The notes below the pieces were generated by a model. That model was not told the origin of the DNA and did no database searches. It worked only from the letters and a program-made list of their open reading frames with translations. Made by a program: the position numbers and the translations under genes. Positions 38,485-48,934 of a stretch of 64,000 nt of DNA are shown here, one piece after another; position 1 is the stretch's first letter; the number at the start of each line of letters is the position of its first letter. The stretch covers positions 25,865-89,864 of the forward strand of contig JAHHQV010000003.1 of NCBI GenBank assembly GCA_020026175.1, given 5' to 3'. Origin of the DNA: Phocaeicola sp. GTDB lineage: Bacteria > Bacteroidota > Bacteroidia > Bacteroidales > Bacteroidaceae.

Positions 38485-40776
38485 TTATTCACTCTTTATC
38501 ACTTCCGCAGGGTTGATTTGTGAAGCTTTCCATACCCTCCATCCGATACACAAGCTAATCAGTAAAGAGATTCCAAGGAAGATAATTGCATAAATCCAGA
38601 AAGAGATTGGAGTCTGGCGAATATAAGTAACGAGCCATTGTTTCATCAAAGCGTATCCTATCGGGAAGGCTATTACCGATGCCATAACCAAGAGTGCTAC
38701 ATATTCGAGAATAAAGATAAACAAGATATCTTTCACTTTAGCACCGTTCACCTTGCGTACTGCAATCTCTTTTCTCCGGCGTTCGCAACTCAACGTGATG
38801 AGCGAATAAATACCAAAGGATGCAATCAATACACATACCAATGATACTGCAGTGAGCAACTTTACCAACATGTGTTCTGAATAGAGGAACTCATCGTACC
38901 ATTTCTCTGTGTTTATCAATTTATAATCCACATCAGGATAATCGGCTGCAAACATTTTATGTACTTGTATTTCAAAATCGTCCCATTGTCCGTCATTCAC
39001 ACGGATGAGCATTTGCTCTGAGTCATCTTGTTTATCGCAAGAAAAAACCATAATTGTAGCAGGAATTGTCGGTGGATTTATGTAACTGTTTTCCACTACT
39101 CCTGCAATCTCCAAATCTTCATTTGCAGCGGTGCGGAAATGTTTCCCTACAGGGTCTGCCATATTGGTTGCTTTTACAAATGCTTCATTCACTACAACCG
39201 ATTTTTTATTTCCTTTCTTTGGAAGTGTTCCTTCTACAATCTTTATATTGTAAAAAGGAATCATAACATCAGCATTTAATTTCATTTCAAAAGGAACCTT
39301 GGCACGAGTGGTGTCAACCCTGCCATCCCAGCCTGTCAACAAGTTACTCATACGTATACCAGACGGTGCCAAGGCTAATGTGTGTGGAATCAGTGTATCT
39401 ACCGAAGCAAAAGAAGACAAACGCTGCGTTATTTCTTCGAGTTTGTCACTTGGATAAATATAACTGAAAGTAGCTATGTTTCTACGGGTCCACCCCAAAT
39501 CGCCTTTCTGCAAGAAAGTTATCTGTTTCATCAACACTACCATGCAGAACATCATGAGGATACTAATGGTGAGTTGGAAGAATACTGCCAATTTGCGCAT
39601 GAGACTTTCGCGAACTGGTGCTCCCGACATGGCATAATGACGAACCAGGAAAATGAGTGCGAATAGGGATATCAATGCCACCATTGCCCAATATGATATA
39701 AAAGGCAGATAAAGTGAACCGGTGACACCCGAAATCTCTTCAAATGAGGGACGAATGATGGAAGTCAATGTTAACGATACGATGATAGAAATGACAAGGA
39801 ACATACCATATTCCACGGAAAACATACTGTAAAGTTTCGTCCAATTGGCACCACATACCTTACGCAACCCTATTTCTTTCCGGCGTATTCCCAAACGGAT
39901 GACAAAAATAGAAAGATAATTGAACAGTGCGCAAAATATAATTAACACACCTATTGCTGCAAACAGGATGAGATAATGGAACTGCAACTTATTGTTGGGG
40001 TTGAGTTCAGAGTAATGATAATCAGTTAACGGAAGTAATCCTGCAGAGTTGACGCTCAGCATGACTCTTTTATTTTTACAGGTGTGCATCTTGTCAAGAA
40101 GTTTATTGATGTCAACATCCTTGTGTAAAATTAAGACAGCTTCTCCAATACCAGCATATTCTTTTTTCTTCAGATTTTCGAAATACTCACACTTTCCCCA
40201 GATATCAAACGAGTAGTTACTGTGGGGCAAGTCTTTAAAGACTGCTCCAATGGTAAAAGTTTCCTTATTGAAATCTTCTTCGTATTGTTTGCCTACCACA
40301 TCGGTAGTCCCGAACAAACGCATGGCACACGATTCGGTAATAGCTGATTTGCTATCATCATGAAGGAAATCGAGTGAACCCTTCAGTAGCTTCAGTTCGA
40401 AAATATCTATAAAAGAAGAATCTGTCAAAAGATAATTCAAATCACTATGTTTCACTCCATCGACATTTACATCGTTTTTCCATATATCAAGGGCGATAAA
40501 CGATTTAATCTCCGGAAATTCGTTTTTTATATTCTGAAGTATTGCATATGTATTTGAAAACGAATATCCAGTTTTGCTTATAGAAGATGGCGTATAAAGC
40601 AAAAATCTACTGTCAGAATCTTTATACTGACTATCGTAGGTTGTTTCATACTGAATCCATATGAGGGATAAGGCAAAGCAGACGAAACCGACTGCCAGGC
40701 CGAAGATACTGATGAACGACTGCATCTTGTATTTCATCAGGTTACGGATACTGATTTTCAGGTAATGTGTGAGCAT
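38485..40776 (-). CDS. FtsX/MacB-type ABC permease 4
   Basis: A 763-residue permease with two MacB-type periplasmic domains and two FtsX helix sets (helices near 20-40, 275-400, 420-440 and 660-755). It starts MLTHYLKISIRNLMKYK and ends SQINPAEVIKSE, the shared C-terminal motif. The gap to permease 5 is 62 bp and to permease 3 is 16 bp. It probably works with the single ATPase encoded upstream. Confidence 0.93.
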   Translation of the reverse strand: MLTHYLKISIRNLMKYKMQSFISIFGLAVGFVCFALSLIWIQYETTYDSQYKDSDSRFLLYTPSSISKTGYSFSNTYAILQNIKNEFPEIKSFIALDIWKNDVNVDGVKHSDLNYLLTDSSFIDIFELKLLKGSLDFLHDDSKSAITESCAMRLFGTTDVVGKQYEEDFNKETFTIGAVFKDLPHSNYSFDIWGKCEYFENLKKKEYAGIGEAVLILHKDVDINKLLDKMHTCKNKRVMLSVNSAGLLPLTDYHYSELNPNNKLQFHYLILFAAIGVLIIFCALFNYLSIFVIRLGIRRKEIGLRKVCGANWTKLYSMFSVEYGMFLVISIIVSLTLTSIIRPSFEEISGVTGSLYLPFISYWAMVALISLFALIFLVRHYAMSGAPVRESLMRKLAVFFQLTISILMMFCMVVLMKQITFLQKGDLGWTRRNIATFSYIYPSDKLEEITQRLSSFASVDTLIPHTLALAPSGIRMSNLLTGWDGRVDTTRAKVPFEMKLNADVMIPFYNIKIVEGTLPKKGNKKSVVVNEAFVKATNMADPVGKHFRTAANEDLEIAGVVENSYINPPTIPATIMVFSCDKQDDSEQMLIRVNDGQWDDFEIQVHKMFAADYPDVDYKLINTEKWYDEFLYSEHMLVKLLTAVSLVCVLIASFGIYSLITLSCERRRKEIAVRKVNGAKVKDILFIFILEYVALLVMASVIAFPIGYALMKQWLVTYIRQTPISFWIYAIIFLGISLLISLCIGWRVWKASQINPAEVIKSE

Positions 40777-40792
40777 ATTGTTATTCTATATT

Positions 40793-43150
40793 TTATTCTA
40801 CTTTCATTGACTCTATCGGGTCTATCTTAAACAAGAAGTATGCCTGTAAGCCGATAGATACTACAGCTACTACCCAAATTACAACAAATGGCAAGATGAA
40901 ATCAATCACACCGAATGATACATGGTAGGCAAATTGAGTAAACCAATCTGTCAACCAGTAATATGTCAACGGTAAAGCCACCAGGTAAGCAATTACGGAA
41001 TAGGTGCTGAATGGTTTGTTTAATAACCAGAGTATCTGCCAGCGACTTGCACCATGCAATTTACGAATGCTGATTTCGCGCACACGCTGACGGGTGGCAT
41101 ACCATGAGATTCCGAACAAGCCGAACAAGGTGAGCAAAAGGCCAATAATAGTATAGAATGTCAGTATCTGAGTGAATTTTACTACTTTGCTATTGCGTTC
41201 CATGAATAAACGATGCATATCTGTATAGCGGAATACTCCATCATTATTCATTTCTCTCCATATCTTTTCTATTTGTGCAATAGTTTCAGTGCGGTTCTCT
41301 TTCTTCAGACGGATAACAAGAATGTTGGCCTTTTGTTGTTTTTCGAAAGATAATAATTTTATCTCAGCTGGATTGATATCTTTCTCTATCGAATTGATTG
41401 GAAAATCATGTACTATACCACCGATAACGTACAAAGAATCTGCAAATTCATCAAACTCCTTCAAACTGTGTCCAATAGGATTTAGACCTTCAGGAACCAG
41501 CATCCGTACATAAGTTTCATTAACTAAAACCGGATGGGCCATTTCCTCTTGCAATTGTTCGGGCAACTTACCCTCTATTTGTTCAATACCTAATGTTCGA
41601 AGATATTGACAGTCTCCATTTAGTATCATTGAGAACGAACGGACTTCAGAACCATCAGCTTGCTTCACCAATAACTCTCTGATAGAGGAGTTCAGCATCA
41701 TTTCTGTAGATACAGACATTGATTCAATTCCTGGCACTTGTTTTGCCAATTCATTTTTCAATGGCTCGGTAGGACCTCCGAAACTATCACCTATTTCAAT
41801 GCATCCGTCATAGATAGAAGCTTTTTCGATTACCAAATTCTGTTGTTTATATGCCATCAGCATTGAAAGAATCAATCCGCATGAGATTGCAAACTGTACT
41901 ACGACTAATATAGCTACGAATCGTTGTTTATTACGTCCGCTATAAGCAATCTTGTAATCGGTATACGACAGATGTACTAATTTATAGCTCATGTACAAGG
42001 CAGGAACAAAGGCTATCAATAATAGAAACCCTAAGAGCAGGGGCAACATTTGTCCGCTAAAGAAGAATGACATTTCCAAACGAGCATCTAACGTTGAATT
42101 GAATGATGGCAGTGCCCAATTGATAAGTACTATTGACAATAGAAATGAAATTCCTACCGTAAGCACTACATCTCCAAAGAGTTGCATACGGATATCCTTC
42201 ATATGGCCACCCATCAGTTTCTCAATATACACCATCTTCAGTTGTTGAATCAATCTGCTGAGGCTCATATTGGTATAATTGCAGCAAGCTATCATTAAAA
42301 TCAAGAAAGCAGCAAACAAGCCTATGTAAAGTAAGCGTGATTGTGTCTGATGAATGAAAGGCAATGATTGCTGCGGTGTTCCTTTGGTATCTATAAAATA
42401 AAGATTTTCTAACGGATCGATGTAGTATTTCAATCCTGGTACCATAGTAGGGATAGAAGCATCGGTATTGATAGTATTAGCTACTTGTTGCGGGTTCACT
42501 CCGTTTGCAAGTTTCAAGAAAGCAGTTCCTCCCCAATAATCAGAAGGAAGAGCAGTTAGTATATCATATTTCAACAAAGACTGACTTTGTTCCTTGAAGA
42601 TAGCTGTCACTTCAAAGGTGCGTTTTGCTGATTCAGTTACTATCTCAATCTGCTTACCTAATGGGGCTTCACCACCAAACAAACGGTCAGATAAATGCTT
42701 TGATAAAGCTACCTTATTAGGTTCAACCAGCATACGGGTAATATTTCCAGATATAACTATAGGTGGAAAGAAAGTGTTCAGTGTAGAATCTACTGATAAT
42801 CCAACTACTTCTTTCACTGTTTGATGTTTATATTCAACAGTCTGAATGGCCATATGTTGTACGCGCATAAAGTCTTCCACACCTGTAATCTTCTCTTTTA
42901 TGTTTTGCGGAATTTCTTTCGTCACATAAGCTACTTTTCCACCACCTCCCATCGGGTCATCCTGGCGAAGACAGAATACTCTATCTTTGTAAGGATTGTT
43001 ATTCTCTATGTTAGAATCATGTACAAAGTAAGTAAGCAACAGATTGGTACAAGCCAATCCTATGGATAGACTAACTATTGATACTAAGAAGAAAAGTTTG
43101 TTCCTCCACCAGTTGCGAACAATCAACTTTATAAGATACTGATATTTCAT
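40793..43150 (-). CDS. FtsX/MacB-type ABC permease 3
   Basis: About 785 residues from the ATG at 43150 (MKYQYLIKLIVRNWWRNK); an upstream in-frame start at 43183 adds only a polar lead. The layout is as in the other permeases, with the FtsX signature region REISIRKLHGASRWQILWLLNKPF before the last helices. It ends FKIDPIESMKVE, the most divergent version of the C-terminal motif among the intact copies. Confidence 0.92.
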   Translation of the reverse strand: MKYQYLIKLIVRNWWRNKLFFLVSIVSLSIGLACTNLLLTYFVHDSNIENNNPYKDRVFCLRQDDPMGGGGKVAYVTKEIPQNIKEKITGVEDFMRVQHMAIQTVEYKHQTVKEVVGLSVDSTLNTFFPPIVISGNITRMLVEPNKVALSKHLSDRLFGGEAPLGKQIEIVTESAKRTFEVTAIFKEQSQSLLKYDILTALPSDYWGGTAFLKLANGVNPQQVANTINTDASIPTMVPGLKYYIDPLENLYFIDTKGTPQQSLPFIHQTQSRLLYIGLFAAFLILMIACCNYTNMSLSRLIQQLKMVYIEKLMGGHMKDIRMQLFGDVVLTVGISFLLSIVLINWALPSFNSTLDARLEMSFFFSGQMLPLLLGFLLLIAFVPALYMSYKLVHLSYTDYKIAYSGRNKQRFVAILVVVQFAISCGLILSMLMAYKQQNLVIEKASIYDGCIEIGDSFGGPTEPLKNELAKQVPGIESMSVSTEMMLNSSIRELLVKQADGSEVRSFSMILNGDCQYLRTLGIEQIEGKLPEQLQEEMAHPVLVNETYVRMLVPEGLNPIGHSLKEFDEFADSLYVIGGIVHDFPINSIEKDINPAEIKLLSFEKQQKANILVIRLKKENRTETIAQIEKIWREMNNDGVFRYTDMHRLFMERNSKVVKFTQILTFYTIIGLLLTLFGLFGISWYATRQRVREISIRKLHGASRWQILWLLNKPFSTYSVIAYLVALPLTYYWLTDWFTQFAYHVSFGVIDFILPFVVIWVVAVVSIGLQAYFLFKIDPIESMKVE

Positions 43151-43211
43151 AGTTTTATTCTGTTTTTTGTAAGTTACAAACAATGCTTTTATTTATTTGA
43201 GCAAAACTGAG

Positions 43212-45596
43212 TTATTCATTCTTGATTACCTTTACCGGATTGATACGTGAAATCGTCCAAATACGCATATACACCAACGAAGTCACAAGGACTACCACTA
43301 CAAGGAAGATGCTACCATAGAACAAGATGCCTGTATCTATAAAGACATTATATGCATCCTTCATTAGCATAAAGATACAGCTCGTCAAAGCAAAAGCTAA
43401 GACAGAAGCAATGACTACAATACGAATATATAGTAGAGCAAACAGCATGGCAATATCACGTATTTTAGCTCCGTTAATCTTACGAATGGCCATTTCCTTC
43501 TGACGACGTTCGGTATCGAGTGTAATGGCTGAATAAATACCCAACAAAGAAATCATCAGCGTAACGAGTCCCATGTAGAGAACGATACCGCGCATCTCAA
43601 ACTCTAAAGCTTGTTCTGCCACAATCTCGTCCATCAGTGTTTTTGTTTGTAATTCCACACTTTCTGGTAAATAATCGCTCATAACGTTCTCAATACCACT
43701 TAGTGCTTCGGCATGCCTTTCAGGATTACACTTCACGTAACAATAGCCAAAGTAATCGGCAAAATCATGTACCAAAAATAAGAATCCATTCACACTTTGA
43801 TTACTACAGCAAAATTCATCACAAACGCCTTTCACAGTATAACCTCTATCTGCTGAATCATAAAGTGTCATCCCTAAAATATCCTTCTTGGACTGTCTGG
43901 CAAGTTCACTATCGATAACGGCTTCATGCAAAGCCGGCACAATACCCGATTCCATTTTAATATTCATGAAGGAAAAGAAATTAGGTGATACATTTAGGAT
44001 CGGTGCGTCCATGTGTGAATTTCTTACTCCTTTTTCGGTGTACATGCCAGTACCTGATATTCCACCCGTATAGGGAAGATCAGCCAAAATTACATCCTCT
44101 ACTCCGGGTTGTTGCTTTATCTTATTAACAATCTCTTTGCGTTGCTGCTGATTGAGGAAACCATAATCTAATGTTAAACCCACGATGTTTTCCTTTTCTT
44201 TAATAGACAACGTACCGAACATGGTTTGAGCAGATAATTCAGCTTGCTGATAAAGTGCTACGGTTAACGTAATGAAAATAATTCCAATGAATAATTGTAC
44301 CCCAAGAAGAATGTTACGAATGCGGTGCTTTCCATAACGTTCGGTTCCACCAAATAAGCCCGACTGAACCTTCACTTTGCGCAATTTGATTACCATAATT
44401 AGGGATAAGAAAGCGCATACCGCTACTAAACCGATGAGATAGGTAAAAGTCTGCCCCATCAAAATAGTCGGATTGATGGACAAAGCTAAATCATAAAGAG
44501 CGAAGTGAAGCCAAGGGGCTAGTAAGTGAATTAACACAACAGTGATACAACCTGCTAACCCAATAGCCAACACAGATTGGACAAACAATAATAAAAATTG
44601 TCTGCCGAATCCAGCTCCGTTCACTCTTCGTATATTGAATTCACGAATACGAGTCAGAAACGAGCCGATTAAGAAATAGAAGAAATTGAGAAGGCTCACC
44701 AATAAAACTAGAGATCCTGCAATTAAGGTGATATTCGAGAAGACAGAAGCAGCTGATTGTTGCCAGAACAATTCTCCAAAAGCTGTAAAGCGAACGGACA
44801 TTTGTTCATCCCATAAAGAATAGGTCATCTTACGGTTTTCTACTTCCTGATTACACTGAGTAATGGTCTTCTTGCCTGGCATCACGAAAATAGCGCAACC
44901 AGTTCTGTCTGGTCTATTATGATTCTTCAACCGTCCATCACTGTCATTCAATGTCAAAGCATGAACCTCAGTTAAAAAATTCAGACTCGTATTGTATGGT
45001 AGATCTTTAATTACTGCTTGAACGGTATATGCTATGCCTCCATCTTTAGGAGTACTTTGGGGTGAAGTGTATAATCGGCGTCCCAATACCATACGTTTAC
45101 CCATTGCTTTTTCAGGTGTTCCAAAAAGACGAGAAGCTGTGCTCTCAAAAAGAACAACTGCATTCTGCACATGTATAGCTTGTTGCCAGATACCAACTAT
45201 GATTTGTGGAATAAAGAATTGATTATAAGTAGTATCAACCTCCATACAGTTGAGTGTATAAGGTAGGAACTTTTCTGTTTCTACTTCTACATTATACTCT
45301 CTATCAAGAGGATAAGCAACGATACATGTCGGGAAGTCTATTCCTTTATCCTTTAATTTCATAGTAAGTTCCGGTGGTACTTCAGCCAAATATCTACCGG
45401 ATTTCATCTGCAACGTGACCTGTGCTATTTCATCTTTTCTTTCGAAACAGTCATCGGTAGCATTGATGAAACGACTGATATAAAGGCACACACTGAAGCA
45501 AAGCAGAGCCAGTCCCACACCAACAATGGCAATGAGGTTCTGTGTTTTGTATTTAATTAGCTGACGGGCAGCTGTCGTTAGATAATGTAGTATCAT
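43212..45596 (-). CDS. FtsX/MacB-type ABC permease 2
   Basis: A 794-residue permease of the same family. It is most like permease 1 (shared openings LLCFSVCLYISRF and LLCFSVCLHVSRY; shared LLNFFYFLIGSFL and AIRKINGAK). The end is SRINPVKVIKNE. It lies 80 bp downstream of the ATPase gene and is the first permease of that transcript. Confidence 0.93.
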   Translation of the reverse strand: MILHYLTTAARQLIKYKTQNLIAIVGVGLALLCFSVCLYISRFINATDDCFERKDEIAQVTLQMKSGRYLAEVPPELTMKLKDKGIDFPTCIVAYPLDREYNVEVETEKFLPYTLNCMEVDTTYNQFFIPQIIVGIWQQAIHVQNAVVLFESTASRLFGTPEKAMGKRMVLGRRLYTSPQSTPKDGGIAYTVQAVIKDLPYNTSLNFLTEVHALTLNDSDGRLKNHNRPDRTGCAIFVMPGKKTITQCNQEVENRKMTYSLWDEQMSVRFTAFGELFWQQSAASVFSNITLIAGSLVLLVSLLNFFYFLIGSFLTRIREFNIRRVNGAGFGRQFLLLFVQSVLAIGLAGCITVVLIHLLAPWLHFALYDLALSINPTILMGQTFTYLIGLVAVCAFLSLIMVIKLRKVKVQSGLFGGTERYGKHRIRNILLGVQLFIGIIFITLTVALYQQAELSAQTMFGTLSIKEKENIVGLTLDYGFLNQQQRKEIVNKIKQQPGVEDVILADLPYTGGISGTGMYTEKGVRNSHMDAPILNVSPNFFSFMNIKMESGIVPALHEAVIDSELARQSKKDILGMTLYDSADRGYTVKGVCDEFCCSNQSVNGFLFLVHDFADYFGYCYVKCNPERHAEALSGIENVMSDYLPESVELQTKTLMDEIVAEQALEFEMRGIVLYMGLVTLMISLLGIYSAITLDTERRQKEMAIRKINGAKIRDIAMLFALLYIRIVVIASVLAFALTSCIFMLMKDAYNVFIDTGILFYGSIFLVVVVLVTSLVYMRIWTISRINPVKVIKNE

Positions 45597-45676
45597 TATT
45601 TTCGATTTAGTACATTTAAAGCATCCGTTGGCAGATAGCTGTTTATGCCAACGGATAGCTTCTTCATCCAGTTCTT

Positions 45677-46351
45677 TTACATTCTGACTTCGCTCACCAC
45701 TTCACCGTCAAACAAGTTGATAGTGCGTTGAGCATAACCGGCATCGTGCTGTGAGTGTGTCACCATAACTATGGTAGTGCCTTCTTTATTGAGTTCTGTG
45801 AGCAATTCCATCACTTCTTTACCGTTCTTTGAGTCCAAATTACCTGTAGGCTCATCGGCGAGTATCAGCTTCGGATTGGCTACTACGGCACGTGCGATGG
45901 CTACGCGCTGCTGCTGACCACCCGACAACTGCTGTGGAAAATGTTTTGAACGGTGGGCAATGGCCATACGGTTCATTACTTCTTCTACTCTACGTTTGCG
46001 TTCCTTTGCTGGCACGTTCATGTAGAGCAATGGCAATTCAATATTTTCATAGACATTCAGTTCATCAATCAGGTTGAAGCTCTGGAATACGAACCCTATG
46101 ACACCTTTACGCAAATCAGTGCGTTGCGATTCGGTGAGCTGAGCTACCTCTGTTCCGTTCAACTTATACGAACCGTTGCTTGGATTATCAAGGAGACCAA
46201 GAATGTTTAACAAAGTTGATTTACCACAACCTGAAGGACCCATAATGGCAACAAACTCGCCTTGCTTCACTTCGATACTTACATTGTTTAATGCCCATGT
46301 TTCTACTTCTTCAGTACGGAATACTTTCTGTAGATTTTCTACTTTAATCAT
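45677..46351 (-). CDS. ABC transporter ATPase, MacB/LolD type
   Basis: A 224-residue nucleotide-binding protein. Walker A GPSGCGKST (about 39-47), Q-loop FQSFN, signature LSGGQQQRVAIARA, Walker B LILADEPTGNLD and switch His in VTHSQHD. It is the only ATPase in the locus and must serve some or all of the five permeases. Its gene has its own sigma-54 promoter and activator sites, separate from tolC-hlyD-permease 1 upstream. Confidence 0.97.
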   Translation of the reverse strand: MIKVENLQKVFRTEEVETWALNNVSIEVKQGEFVAIMGPSGCGKSTLLNILGLLDNPSNGSYKLNGTEVAQLTESQRTDLRKGVIGFVFQSFNLIDELNVYENIELPLLYMNVPAKERKRRVEEVMNRMAIAHRSKHFPQQLSGGQQQRVAIARAVVANPKLILADEPTGNLDSKNGKEVMELLTELNKEGTTIVMVTHSQHDAGYAQRTINLFDGEVVSEVRM

Positions 46352-46387
46352 ATTACATTGTTTTTTTGTTATTTCTATTTATCGTTT

Positions 46388-46403
46388 AGCAAATACTGTG
46401 CCA
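46388..46403 (-). promoter_or_regulatory. sigma-54 promoter of the ATPase-permease operon
   Basis: Minus strand TGGCACAGTATTTGCT matches the consensus TGGCAC-N5-TTGC exactly, with GG and GC at -24/-12 spacing. Predicted start near 46377, about 26 nt before the ATPase ATG. Confidence 0.88.
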
Positions 46404-46458
46404 TATTGATAACGATTTGCTAATCAGTTTTTTGCTATATTTAGCTCTTCATGTTATT

Positions 46459-46495
46459 GTGCGAATATGCACTTTTTGTGTGCAAATTCGCACAC
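46459..46495. promoter_or_regulatory. two activator sites upstream of the ATPase gene
   Basis: GTGCGAATATGCAC (46459-46472) and GTGTGCAAATTCGCACAC (46478-46495; reverse strand GTGCGAATTTGCAC in the centre) are near-palindromes 19 bp apart centre to centre, near -89 and -110 relative to the predicted start. That is the usual position for a sigma-54 activator. They share a core with the site at 51950-51965. The rest of the 162-bp gap is the promoter and leader. Confidence 0.75.
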
Positions 46496-46513
46496 TGTGC
46501 ATAAACTTCTCAT

Positions 46514-48919
46514 TTATTCGTTTTTAATAATCACCGAAGGATTGATTCTGGCTATGTTACGTATGCGTACATAAAGTGCCATACCTACCAACACAGATAC
46601 CAGTAGGAAAACTCCTAAGTAGAAGAAGAACCCGAAAGATACAGCCGATACATAGAAGGAACTGACTGTGCTGATAATAAGTCCTACTATAGGGAAGGCA
46701 ATCAGTACACATATGGCAATTAGTTTTAGGTATAGACGCGCAAATATAAGTACTATATGATACATCTTGGCTCCATTTATCTTGCGGATTGCCATTTCCT
46801 TTTGCCGGTGTTCGGTATCGAGGGTGATGGATGAATATATGCCGAGAATGGAAATCAGCATGGCTACAATAGCCATAAAGAAGATGATGTCGCGCAATTT
46901 GAATTCTAAAGCTTGAACTTTCTCTATGGTTTCTATAAAGGTAGACACTTCTGGCTCGATATTCTCGGGAAGGATATCGCGAAGGATGGCTTCAACAGCT
47001 TGCTTTACATCGGCTGTACGTCCGGGTGCAGCTTTCACGTAGCAGTGGCCAAACTGTCCCTTAAAGTCATATACCCAATATAGTTCGCCCAATGCTTCTC
47101 TGCCAGGATTATACATTTCAAAGAGTGGTTTCTCACATACTCCTGTTACTATATAGGAATTGCGATCGTAATCAAATAATTGGGTACCCAATGCTTTTTC
47201 GCCTAAACGCTTGGCTAATACAGGGTCAACCATCAGTTGTCCGGGTTCTTTCGATAAACTACCAGATAGGAACGGGATATGGAAGAAATCAAAGAAATCG
47301 GCATCTACTCTTAAGAAGTAAAGGGATATAGCGTTGTCGCGTGTTTGTTCTCCTTTAAAGAAAGTTGTTTGCCACCAACCACTTCCCACAATGTTTTCTT
47401 CCGAACGTGTCAGCAGTTCCACTCCACTGACATGCTGAATACGACTCACAATTTCTTCTTTCTGTACATCAGAAAGAAAACGATAATCAAGCGGTACGCT
47501 GAGGGTACGCTCTTTTTCATCTGTACTTAATGACGAGAAAACAGCCTTGCTTACATGGTCGGCCTGTAGGAAGAGTGCCACGGTAAGTGAGAGGAATATC
47601 CAGGCGATAACCAATTGGACTCCAATCATGAGTGTACGTAGGCGATGCTTGCTGGTTCTACCAAAGGTACCAAACAATCCAACGCTGATATTAATTTTGC
47701 GTACTTTATAAATCAATACTACTGCCACCGCCATGCAGACGAATAGCAGAGCCAACAGGTATGAGAAGGTCTGTTGCAACAAGACATTCATCTGGAAGCT
47801 AAAGTGTACACCAGGAAAATCTAATTGCCATCCATTGATAAGCCATTCCATGGCGATGAAGGTAACGATACCCACCAAAGCTACATAAAGAGCCGACTGG
47901 GTAAAGAGCATCAGTTGCAAGGATCCGAAACCGGCACCATGGGCACGGCGAATGTTGTATTCCTTGATACGAATCAGGAAGGAACCGATGAGGAAATAGA
48001 AAAAGTTGAGTAATCCTGCTAAGAGTACGAGGGTTCCTGCTACTGCAATGGTTATAGAGAGTATAAAAAAGAATTCGTTTAAACTCAAATCCTTCTCAAA
48101 TGGAACTGCTACCACCGAATAATTATCATAAAGTTGTTCCACGATAAGTTGCTGGCGGTCCAGCTGACTGATAAAATCGGATACGCTCTGTCCTTTTCCT
48201 ACCATGGCAAAGGTCTGGGTTCCCAACATAGGAAGCGGATTCAGAATTACTCCCTCGCTATCATTAAGTACAAGCGAATCGAAAGTACGCATGAAGTGAA
48301 CGGTAGTATTTGTAGGGAAATCCTCCATCACGGCTGTAATGGTATACGTTATGCCACCAGTAGATGGAACTTTTCTGGAAGAGCCTTCAAACGGATGGGT
48401 AGAAATGAGATGCTTACCCACAGCTTCGGCAGGATTACCGAAGATTTGTCTGGCTTTCTGCAACGTAAGAACCACGGCATTGGTTGTACGTGAGGTAACA
48501 ACCCATGAGCCATAGAGTATTTGGGGATTGAAGAACTTATAGAAAAGCGAATCGGTTTCTAAGCCTGAAATCTTGTAGGGCAACAGGCGGTTATCGCTGA
48601 ACACTACATTGTACTCGCGGTCGTCATTATTATACACGGCACAGAAATCCACATTATGCAGTCCCTTGGTGCGAAGTTCGGTAGCAAGCTGACCGGAAGT
48701 CATGCTCAAGACTTTGTCATTTTCTACCTGCTTCACCTTGACTCTGGCTATATGGTCTCTGTTTTCTATACTTTCATTCACATTGAACATGTAGCGACTC
48801 ACATGCAGGCATACACTGAAACAAAGCAGTGCCAAGCCCAAGCCTAAAAGAGCAATCAAGTTCTGCGCCTTGTATTTCATCAATTGGCGCCAGGATGTAA
48901 TTAAATAATGCTGTATCAT
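46514..48919 (-). CDS. FtsX/MacB-type ABC permease 1
   Basis: An 801-residue permease. N-terminal helix about 20-40, first periplasmic domain to about 285, three helices (about 290-410), helix near 435, second periplasmic domain, and three helices from about 685. It ends ARINPSVIIKNE. It lies 15 bp after the HlyD-type gene and is separated from the ATPase gene by the sigma-54 control region, so it belongs to the tolC-hlyD transcript. Confidence 0.93.
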   Translation of the reverse strand: MIQHYLITSWRQLMKYKAQNLIALLGLGLALLCFSVCLHVSRYMFNVNESIENRDHIARVKVKQVENDKVLSMTSGQLATELRTKGLHNVDFCAVYNNDDREYNVVFSDNRLLPYKISGLETDSLFYKFFNPQILYGSWVVTSRTTNAVVLTLQKARQIFGNPAEAVGKHLISTHPFEGSSRKVPSTGGITYTITAVMEDFPTNTTVHFMRTFDSLVLNDSEGVILNPLPMLGTQTFAMVGKGQSVSDFISQLDRQQLIVEQLYDNYSVVAVPFEKDLSLNEFFFILSITIAVAGTLVLLAGLLNFFYFLIGSFLIRIKEYNIRRAHGAGFGSLQLMLFTQSALYVALVGIVTFIAMEWLINGWQLDFPGVHFSFQMNVLLQQTFSYLLALLFVCMAVAVVLIYKVRKINISVGLFGTFGRTSKHRLRTLMIGVQLVIAWIFLSLTVALFLQADHVSKAVFSSLSTDEKERTLSVPLDYRFLSDVQKEEIVSRIQHVSGVELLTRSEENIVGSGWWQTTFFKGEQTRDNAISLYFLRVDADFFDFFHIPFLSGSLSKEPGQLMVDPVLAKRLGEKALGTQLFDYDRNSYIVTGVCEKPLFEMYNPGREALGELYWVYDFKGQFGHCYVKAAPGRTADVKQAVEAILRDILPENIEPEVSTFIETIEKVQALEFKLRDIIFFMAIVAMLISILGIYSSITLDTEHRQKEMAIRKINGAKMYHIVLIFARLYLKLIAICVLIAFPIVGLIISTVSSFYVSAVSFGFFFYLGVFLLVSVLVGMALYVRIRNIARINPSVIIKNE

Positions 48920-48934
48920 GAGTTTAGTAGTATT